35,714 bases of DNA from Micromonospora rosaria (GTDB lineage: Bacteria; Actinomycetota; Actinomycetes; Mycobacteriales; Micromonosporaceae): contig NZ_LRQV01000068.1 of NCBI RefSeq assembly GCF_001567585.1, positions 1 to 35,714 of the forward strand, in the 5' to 3' direction. Position numbers and translations under genes: made by a program. Below the pieces are notes generated by a model. That model saw only the letters and a list, made by a program, of their open reading frames with translations, was not told where the DNA came from and made no database searches. Of the stretch, positions 1 through 6,700 are shown in pieces; within the stretch, counting starts at the first letter, position 1; every line of letters starts with the position of its first letter.

Positions 1-35
1 CCGTGCACATCGCCGCGATCAACGAGTGGCTGTGA
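1..35 (+). CDS. 3' end of a plus-strand gene, possibly a trypsin-like (S1) serine protease
   Basis: An open frame entering from the left edge encodes VHIAAINEWL and stops at TGA 33-35. A hydrophobic pattern ending in Trp plus Ile/Leu resembles the C-terminal helix of chymotrypsin/trypsin-fold proteases (typically ..V..F..WI). With only ten residues this is a guess. The gene runs in the same direction as the secreted protein at 258-932, with a 222-nt spacer (36-257) in which I see no convincing promoter or hairpin. The stop could also terminate an unrelated protein. Confidence 0.3.
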   Translation, partial: VHIAAINEWL

Positions 36-257
36 CCGACTTCGACACAGGCCCTAGCGCCATGTCGCCGGCCGGACGCCGCCGCCGGTGGCACCTTCGG
101 AAGGACACATCGCACCGATTCCGGTCCCGTGCCGCAGGCTCACCGCCCCCGGATGACGTCGAATGCCACCAGGAATCCACCATGGTAAATTCCAGCAGCA
201 GCGGGCGCGCATCGTCCGGGATGCGGAAGCGGACACGGGAAGACTCCTGGAGGACCG

Positions 258-932
258 ATGGGTTTCAGCTTCGCTCGGGCCGCGGCGGCCGTCGCGCTCG
301 TCGCCGGGGTGGTCCTGACGCCGGCCACCGCCGCCAGCGCCCACCCCGAGGCCGACAGGATCAACCTGTACCCGCCGGTCCAGGGCTCCTCCACCTGGGA
401 CCGGTTCGGGCTCTCCGCCCCCGCCTCGCACCACATCGTCTTCGGCAACTGGGGTTACCCGAACGACTGGTCGGTGGACATCTACCGTAACCCGGGCGCC
501 ACCGTGGTCTCCCCCTTCGGCAGCAGGACCACCTCCGGACACCCGGTCACGGTCACCGTGGTGACCGTGCGGCCCGGCTGCGCCACCGGCAACCTCGCCG
601 ACGGCGGCTACCGCATCGGCCTGGAGGCCCGCGACAACACCACGGGTCAGATCCTGGCCAGGGCCGACGTCATGCACGTGACCAACAAGCCCGGCGGCAT
701 CGTGGTCGGCGCGACCGTCGGCCCCTGGACCAAGCTCGGCGAGACCGGCAGGTTCCGCTACTCAAGCTGCTACCAGGTCAACGGCGACAGCGGAGCCCAC
801 ATCCACCTCGAAGTGATCAACCAGCACCGGTACTCCTGCTACGTCCGCCGGGCCGCCAACACCGCCCTCACCGACCAGACGGTGATCGGCGTGGCCGGCA
901 CGCATCACGGCGCCCAGCGGCAGGCGTGCTGA
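258..932 (+). CDS. Secreted LytM/M23-fold protein with an altered zinc site
   Basis: A 224-residue predicted exported protein. Residues 1-28 form a signal peptide (Arg, a hydrophobic Ala/Val/Leu core, then TAASA before HPEAD). The body matches the M23 peptidase fold. Residues 70-89 (NDWSVDIY..PGATVVSPFGS) align with the family's HxGxD..GtpVvAp block. Residues 150-185 (VVGATVGPWTKLGETG...GAHIHLEV) match the G.(I)G..G.TG....HLHFEV block, with the HxH motif at H181 and H183. The first zinc ligand, normally His of HxxxD, is Asp70 here; the second Asp (D74) is kept. Four Cys (108, 171, 195, 224) could form disulfides. M23 enzymes cut peptidoglycan cross-bridges, but activity is uncertain here because of the substitution. 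The ATG is supported by GGAGG at 249-253. It converges on the biosynthetic operon and is probably not part of it. Confidence 0.75.
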   Translation: MGFSFARAAAAVALVAGVVLTPATAASAHPEADRINLYPPVQGSSTWDRFGLSAPASHHIVFGNWGYPNDWSVDIYRNPGATVVSPFGSRTTSGHPVTVTVVTVRPGCATGNLADGGYRIGLEARDNTTGQILARADVMHVTNKPGGIVVGATVGPWTKLGETGRFRYSSCYQVNGDSGAHIHLEVINQHRYSCYVRRAANTALTDQTVIGVAGTHHGAQRQAC

Positions 933-944
933 CGGTCGCCTCGA

Positions 945-966
945 CGGCCGGACGCGCTGCCGGCCG
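945..966 (+). terminator. Candidate terminator hairpin after the secreted protein gene
   Basis: A perfect 7-bp inverted repeat, CGGCCGG / CCGGCCG, with an 8-nt loop lies 13 nt after the stop codon at 930-932. There is no T-tract, as is common in high-GC actinomycetes. It could act on transcripts from either side of the convergent junction. Confidence 0.4.
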
Positions 967-1100
967 GCGGAAGTCCGACCGGGCCCCGAGCCAGGATCAC
1001 CCCCGACGTCGTCCCCACCCCCGGCCGGTCTGCCGGCGAGGCTCCCGACGCGGGACGACAGCCGATCCACCCGACCGCTGCACGGGCGGCGCTGGAGCAG

Positions 1101-1118
1101 GCGGTCCCGGTCGACCGC
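1101..1118. other. Inverted repeat in the convergent intergenic region
   Basis: GCGGTC and GACCGC flank a 6-nt loop between the two convergent genes (spacer 933-1208). It may contribute to bidirectional termination, but no T-tract follows. The rest of the spacer holds no gene I can support. Confidence 0.25.
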
Positions 1119-1188
1119 TCCGCGTCCGGCCTCGTGGTCACGGCAGGTCGGACCGCTGGCCTGTGGGCGACCGGCCGGCACTGGGCAC

Positions 1189-1204
1189 GGCCGGGCGCCC
1201 GGCC
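1189..1204 (-). terminator. Candidate terminator at the end of the biosynthetic operon
   Basis: The perfect 16-bp palindrome GGCCGGGCGCCCGGCC begins 4 nt beyond the thioesterase stop codon (1209-1211). As RNA it can fold with a 6-bp stem and a GCGC loop. Its position directly after the last minus-strand gene suggests it ends the operon transcript. There is no U-run. Confidence 0.45.
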
Positions 1205-1208
1205 CACG

Positions 1209-1934
1209 TCACCTGGCCGAAGCCGCCTTCCGCTGCCACATCAGCTGGATCTTCGACTCCATGAACGCGGCGATCTCCGGCCGCCGCTCCTCGATGAAGA
1301 AGTGCCCGCCGTCGAACTCGGTGGTCTCCACGGGGCGCTCGGTGTACCGCTGCCACTGGTCGGTGACGACCCGGTCGGCACGGCCCTTCATCACCACGAT
1401 CGGGCACCGCAACTGTTCGACAGCCACGTCCTGGTAGCTGCCCAGCAACCTCAGGTCGCCCCCGATGATCGGCGCGAAGTAGTTCATGAAGTCCGCGTCG
1501 GCCAGGTTCTCCTCGGTGAGCCCACCGTAGTCGCGCAGCACCTTCTTGATGCCCTCCGGGGTGTCCAGATCGGACACCCGCTGGAACCCCCGGTCGCAGG
1601 GCGCGGCCGAGCCGGAGGTGAAGAACATCAGCGGGGGGTTGTCCAGGCGCTGCTGGCAGAGCTTGGCGACCTCGTAGCCGACGATGCTGCCCATGCTGTG
1701 TCCCCAGATGGCGAACGTCCCACGGAAGGAGTCCACCAGCTCGGTGAAGATGTCCCGGGCGAGCAGCGGCAACGACGCCGGCATCGGGGTGTTGGTCCGC
1801 TGTTCCCGCAGCGGGTACTGGACCACCCGGACGTCGATGCCGTCGCTGAACGCGAACTTCCACTTGCTGTAGTACAACGTTCCCGAACCCGCGTGCGGGA
1901 AGCACACGAGCGGGAGCTTCTCCACGATGCTCAC
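1209..1934 (-). CDS. Type II thioesterase (editing hydrolase for PKS/NRPS)
   Basis: A 241-residue alpha/beta hydrolase of the free-standing TEII family, which clears misprimed or stalled acyl groups from carrier proteins. The nucleophile motif is GHSMG with Ser80. The family-typical N-terminus (LVCFPHAGSG, residues 9-18) is present, and Asp187 (GRADRV) and His211 (GGHFF) complete the triad. I chose the GTG at 1934 because GGAAAGGG lies 5 nt upstream (1940-1947) and TEII proteins normally begin just before the LVCFPHAG strand. An in-frame start at 2015 would add 27 unconserved residues. This is the last gene of the operon, 114 nt after the ABC permease. Since no synthase in the window carries its own TE domain, a direct role in product release cannot be excluded, though editing is the usual role. 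Confidence 0.88.
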   Translation of the reverse strand: MSIVEKLPLVCFPHAGSGTLYYSKWKFAFSDGIDVRVVQYPLREQRTNTPMPASLPLLARDIFTELVDSFRGTFAIWGHSMGSIVGYEVAKLCQQRLDNPPLMFFTSGSAAPCDRGFQRVSDLDTPEGIKKVLRDYGGLTEENLADADFMNYFAPIIGGDLRLLGSYQDVAVEQLRCPIVVMKGRADRVVTDQWQRYTERPVETTEFDGGHFFIEERRPEIAAFMESKIQLMWQRKAASAR

Positions 1935-1939
1935 TGGCA

Positions 1940-1947
1940 CCCTTTCC
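1940..1947 (-). promoter_or_regulatory. Ribosome binding site that fixes the TEII start
   Basis: GGAAAGGG on the minus strand is separated by TGCCA from the GTG at 1934. It supports the shorter TEII over the upstream in-frame start. Confidence 0.6.
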
Positions 1948-2002
1948 AGTCCTGCTGTCGAGCCGTCGACCAGATCACCCGGGTCGCCACGGGACAACGA
2001 CA

Positions 2003-2030
2003 CGGCCACGTCCACAGCACCGCGTGGCCG
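2003..2030 (-). other. Inverted repeat between ABC permease and TEII, possible attenuator
   Basis: CGGCCACG and CGTGGCCG form an 8-bp perfect stem with a 12-nt loop. It starts 18 nt after the permease stop (2049-2051) and lies about 70 nt before the TEII start. It could be a partial terminator or an mRNA-stability hairpin separating the export genes from TEII. No T-tract is present. Confidence 0.35.
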
Positions 2031-2048
2031 CGTCGCCGACCGACACGG

Positions 2049-2780
2049 TCATGCCCTTTCCAGGAACCTCGCGGCACCGAAGAAGCCGACCACCGTCCAC
2101 GCGCCGAGCATGATGTAGCTGATCGGCTCCGCTTCGAACGTCGTGTGCGCCAACGACGCTCGCATCACTTCCGCCATGTGGTAGATCGGCAACACCTCGT
2201 GGACGGCCTGGACCCAGCCGGGCAGCCGTTCGATCGGGAAGTTGATCGGCGAGAACATCAGCGAGATGAACGCGATCAGCTGCGACAGGGCCATGGCGAG
2301 CTCGGCCGGCATGACGAACGAGTAGCCGTACCCGATGGCGAAGCAGGACAGCACCATGAGCACGAAGGCCGGGACGATCGTCCACGAGATCGCGTAGCCG
2401 GGCTCGAAGATCAGGTGCGCGACGAAGACCGAGATGGCGATGGCCGGAACGGTGACCAGGGCCCAGATGCCGACATCGGCGATCAGGAACAGCTTGCGGC
2501 CGACCGGCAGCGCCTTGACGAAGTCGAGGTAGCCGGTCATCTTCGCGCCCGCGTTCTGCATCGGCACGGTGACCAGTGCCGTCATGATCAGCACGATCGT
2601 CGGCGCGCCGGTCGCCAGGTACAGCATGTCGCCGCCCTCCGGCGACCGCATCAGGTACGAGAAGCCGATCGCCACGCCGAGGGCGATCACGATCATGATG
2701 ATCGAGAAGACGACCAGGTAGCTGCCCTGCTTCCGGGCCTGGAGCTCGATCACGTACTTGAGTTTGCTACCGGTTGACAC
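2049..2780 (-). CDS. ABC-2 type exporter permease (DrrB-like)
   Basis: A 243-residue integral membrane protein with six predicted helices at about 22-44, 52-75, 98-121, 130-155, 163-182 and 218-240. Between helices 5 and 6 the sequence SPINFPIERLPGWVQ...LPIYH matches the conserved ABC-2 permease loop (SP..fP.e.lP.w...lP). The start is GTG at 2780, with GGGAG about nine bases upstream, inside the last codons of the ATPase gene (14-nt overlap), so the two are probably translationally coupled. With the ATPase it forms a two-gene exporter like the DrrAB daunorubicin system. In an antibiotic-type cluster the expected role is export of, and self-protection from, the product. The substrate is inferred from context only. 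Confidence 0.87.
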   Translation of the reverse strand: MSTGSKLKYVIELQARKQGSYLVVFSIIMIVIALGVAIGFSYLMRSPEGGDMLYLATGAPTIVLIMTALVTVPMQNAGAKMTGYLDFVKALPVGRKLFLIADVGIWALVTVPAIAISVFVAHLIFEPGYAISWTIVPAFVLMVLSCFAIGYGYSFVMPAELAMALSQLIAFISLMFSPINFPIERLPGWVQAVHEVLPIYHMAEVMRASLAHTTFEAEPISYIMLGAWTVVGFFGAARFLERA

Positions 2781-3720
2781 CTGCGACCGCTCCCTTGTTG
2801 CCGACGAGTTCGATGTACATGTCTTCGAGGGTGATCTCCGTGAGGGAGTACTCCGCCAGCAGGCCGCCGTCGCGCTGCTCAGCGGCCCACTTGAGGGCCT
2901 CGGCGGCGAGTTCGCGCTCGAATGCGAGGGTCAGTTTGGCGTCCGCGACCTTCAGGCTCTCGCCCCAGGCGGGCTTGACGAACCGGTCCTCGGGCGCCGT
3001 GGCGACGGCTTCCAGCTTCATCCGGTTGCCGGCCGTCTCGCTCTTGATCTGGTGGACGTCGCCCTGCGTGATCACCTTGCCCTCGTTGAGGATGACCATG
3101 GTGTCGACGGCGCTCTCGGCCTCCCGGATGCTGTGCGTCACCACCACGACGGCCGTGCCGTCCTTGGTCAGGTCGCGGATCGCGCTCCACAGGAAGCGCC
3201 GCCGGACCGGGTCGACGTCGTTCGTCGGCTCGTCGAGGATCACCACCCGACCGGGCGCGACGGCGGCCATGCAGAACCCGGTGAGGCGCAGGACCCCGCC
3301 GGAGAGCTTGTTGCCCTGCACGTCCGCCCACTGCATGATGTCGAGCCGCTCGAACAGCTCGGTCGTGCGCCGGTCCACCTCGTCGGCGCTGATCCCGCGC
3401 ATCTGACCCATGACGCGGGTGACCGCACGGGGCGTCAGCTCACCGAGCGGGGTCTTGGACTGGGGCTGCACCGAGCACAGGTAGCGCCCCAGGTTCCGGT
3501 TCTTCGTGATGTCCTTGCCGTCGATGACGATCGAGCCCGAGTCGGGCTTCAACAACCCGAGCAGCTGGTTCACGATCGTCGTCTTGCCCGCGCCGTTGTG
3601 GCCGAACAGGCCGAACACCTCACCCGCGTCGACGCGCAGGCTCACGTCGTCGTTGGCCACCGTCCGACGACCCCGTGACTTATACGTTTTCGTGACGTGG
3701 TCCAGTTCGATTACAGCCAT
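2767..3720 (-). CDS. ABC transporter ATP-binding protein (DrrA-like)
   Basis: A 317-residue ATPase driving the permease encoded just downstream. It contains Walker A (GHNGAGKTT), a Q-loop (QPQSKTP), a signature motif (LSGGV), Walker B (VVILDEPTNDVDP), the H-loop (VVVTHS) and a C-terminal domain of about 90 residues, as in the DrrA family. The final residue of the usual LSGGQ signature is Val, and the basic residue that often follows is also absent (LSGGVLRLT). Two ATGs lie in frame, at 3726 and 3720. The purine-rich GAGGGAGG at 3727-3734 abuts the first but is 6 nt from the second, so I start at 3720. The gene follows the terminal synthase gene by 26 nt, so export is co-expressed with biosynthesis. 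Confidence 0.9.
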   Translation of the reverse strand: MAVIELDHVTKTYKSRGRRTVANDDVSLRVDAGEVFGLFGHNGAGKTTIVNQLLGLLKPDSGSIVIDGKDITKNRNLGRYLCSVQPQSKTPLGELTPRAVTRVMGQMRGISADEVDRRTTELFERLDIMQWADVQGNKLSGGVLRLTGFCMAAVAPGRVVILDEPTNDVDPVRRRFLWSAIRDLTKDGTAVVVVTHSIREAESAVDTMVILNEGKVITQGDVHQIKSETAGNRMKLEAVATAPEDRFVKPAWGESLKVADAKLTLAFERELAAEALKWAAEQRDGGLLAEYSLTEITLEDMYIELVGNKGAVAGVNR

Positions 3721-3726
3721 TATCAT

Positions 3727-3734
3727 CCTCCCTC
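3727..3734 (-). promoter_or_regulatory. Strong ribosome binding site before the ABC ATPase
   Basis: GAGGGAGG on the minus strand lies within the 26-nt gap after the terminal synthase gene. Its 6-nt spacing to the ATG at 3720, against zero spacing to the ATG at 3726, decides the start. It gives the exporter independent translation initiation rather than coupling to the synthase stop codon. Confidence 0.65.
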
Positions 3735-3746
3735 GTAATCACACAT

Positions 3747-6700
3747 CTAGCCGGCGGAAACGCGGCTAGTCAGGTACTCGACCTCGTCATCCAGAATGCG
3801 GATCAGCTCGTGTGGGTCCTCGACCCACTTGCTCAGGAGGAGCAGATCCAGGCGTCCGTTGCCGACCTTCGAGACACAGTAGCAGTCCGCATAGTCCAGT
3901 TTGGCCTGATCGTCGGTCAATTGTGCGAGCGTCATGTCCCAAATTGCGTCGTATTCGTCCTCGACATTTCCGACAAAGTTCAGCAAGCACGTCGGCCGGA
4001 GTGTTTTGCCCATCACGGACAGTACTTTCCGGTGCTTCACGATCGACCGGACGTTCTGCACCAGGTTCAGGAAGCTGACGTTGTTCTTGTTCATCATGCG
4101 GACCTTGTCGGTGATGATCCCGTCGAGGTCACGCATCGTGTCGCGCTCCGCGGGCACCAGCACGGGGAGGCTGCCGAGGACCATGCCCATCACCTCGGAG
4201 TAGTCCTTGTCCTCGAACACGCGCGACTGCAGGAGCGTGATCAGCGCCACCTTGTCGATGCCGAGCAGACGGCTGACGACGCGGGCATAGAGGTGCACGA
4301 CCAGGTAGAACAGGTCCGGCTCGGTGCCATCGGCGTTCCGCAGCCGGTCCAGCTCGACCGAGTAGCGGACGTCCCGGATCGGGCTGTTGGCGAACCGGGC
4401 GGACCTCTCCTGGATGGTCTTGGCGTACCGGACGTACTCCACCAGGTCGAACTTCTCGATCAACTCGTCCGAGGTGATGTCGACCGGCCCCTTGGCGATC
4501 TGGTCCTGCAGGTGCCGGTAGCTCTTGGCGATCGGCATCGCCCGACCCGTGCCGGCCATCAGCTCCTCGTAGCGCTTGAGGAGGTCGCCCCGGAACAACT
4601 GGCCGGACGCCGCGTCGAAGATCGAGTGGTCGAACTGGAAGAGCAGGTCGTGCGAGCGGTCGTTGTACGTGATCAGGACGACCTGGTACATCGGCTTGTC
4701 GACGACCTTGAAGTCCATGCTCCACTCGCGCTTGACCAACTCCGCCCGCAGCTCCTCCTGCTCGTGCGGCTCCAGGCCGGACATGTCCAGGCGCGGCAGC
4801 GCGATGACCTCCGGGGCCTCGAACTCCTTCCACCGGAACCGCCCGAACGACCGGGTCAGGAAGCTGCGCATGAGCCCGTGCCGCCCGATCACGTCGCACA
4901 GCGCCTGCTGGAGCACGTCCAGGTCGACCAGCTCACGGAGCTGGATCAGGTAGAGCTGGAGGCGCGACTCGGTGGCGAAGTGCTGCTTCTGCATCGCGCT
5001 GATCGGGTACGTCCACTTCACCGGCTGGGCGCCGATGGACCTGCGCAGTTCCTCCTGCCGGCGGTCGATCTCGTCGAAGACCGCGGCGTAGCCGCCCGGG
5101 TAGGACGGGAGCCCCGCGCTCGCCCTGAGCGCCTCGAAGTCCAGGCCCATGCCGATGTCGTCCGGGCCACCCGCGACCACGTAGTGCGGCACGAACTCGG
5201 TCGGTACCCGGAGCTCGGTGAACTCCCGGACCACCCTCTTCTTCAGCGCCTCGTCCAGCCCCGCCACGGCGAGCACGACGAGCGTGTCCTCGTCCCGCCC
5301 CGACTTGACCTCACGGAAGACACACGGCGCGCCGAGGCGTTGCTCCAGCAGCACGGCGAGGCTGTCGAAGGACATGTCCTCCGATCCGCCGCGCGTGACC
5401 GTCCGCTCGATGAAGGCGGCGAGCCCGGCGATCGTCGGGTGGTTGTAGACCTCCTTGGCGAGGACCTTGTAACCGTTGCGGTCCAGGGCGTTGGTGAACT
5501 GCACCAGCTTCACCGAGTCGAGGCCGATGTCGAAGATGTCCGCGCGGCCGTCGATCTCGCTGAAGCCGAGCAGCGTCCGGACCTCACGCTCGATCACCGC
5601 CGCGATCGCCTGCCGCTCGTCGGCACGGCCGGACTCCACCTCGACGTCGACCAGCTTGGCCGCCGCCTGCGCCCGGAGGAGGTCCACGCCGTGGTACGCC
5701 GTGCGGATACCGGCGTCGCGCATCCGGGGCAACAGGTCCAGGACCGAACGATCGGCCTCCCGCAGGTCGGCGAACGAGTAGAGCCGGGTGATGCCCGCTT
5801 CGGCGGCGGCGCGCTCGTTGTCGGCGAACCAGGTGGTGACGTGCCGGTCCCACCCGTCCCGGTCCAGCCCCGGTCGGGACAGGACGTAGCACGGAATCCG
5901 CTGCTCCCGGCCCACCTCGGTCAGCAGGCCGAGGAGTCGACGCTGGTCGGGACCGTCGGTGGCGCCGTCCCGGCTGGGCGTGTCCCAGAGCACGACCTCG
6001 TCGACCGCGGGCAGGGCACGCAACCCGCCCGACAGCGTGCCGGCCAGCTCCTCCCACGTGGAACCGGTGACCACGGGAAGCACGGTGATCCGCTCGTCCA
6101 CCACGCCGACCCGGGTCCCCCCGGGGTCCGAGCCGAGGTCGAACGGCAGGATCTCGACGGTCCGGGCGGGGTTCGCCCCCGCCAGGTCGCGCACCACGTT
6201 CTCGACGTCACGGCGACGCGCAAGGAGCGCCGTCCTGGTCGCCCGCCCGGCCGCCGCGACGGCGCCGTCCAGCGGGACCAACCGGGGCACGAGTCGCCGA
6301 CCCCGCTCGTAGCTGACCGCGACGTCGTCGGGCCGGTGCGCCTCCAGCTCCGTTTGCAGGTGTTCGCGCCACGCCGCCCGTCCGGCACGGTCGTCGAGGG
6401 AGGCGTCGCAGCGCAGAGCCCGGACCCGGAACGTCGGGTGCTCGTGGTTGAGGCCGATGAGTAGTGGTACGACGTCACCGTGAGCGCCCAGGAGGTCACC
6501 GGTGTCCAGCACCACGACGTCCTTCACGCACCGCTCCCGCATGTCGGGGATGGCCGCGCAGAGTCCGCGCAGGGTGGTCACCAGCGACGGGTGGTCGGTG
6601 CGGTCCACCACGACCGTGTCACCGGCCAGGGCGTGCCGTTCGAGGTCGTCGAGCAGCCGCCTGAGGTCGTCGTCGTGGCCGGGGCGGACCACCGCACCGG

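Noticed and set aside
172..193. Small inverted repeat GGAAT / ATTCC upstream of the secreted protein gene
   Set aside because: Only 5 bp with a 12-nt loop; not enough to call an operator or promoter element.
26..490. Plus-strand open frame of 154 residues overlapping the secreted protein start
   Set aside because: It is Arg-rich without motifs and overlaps the well-supported signal-peptide gene in another frame.
1935..2015. Upstream in-frame start for the type II thioesterase at 2015
   Set aside because: It adds 27 residues with no family similarity, and a good ribosome binding site sits just before the GTG at 1934.
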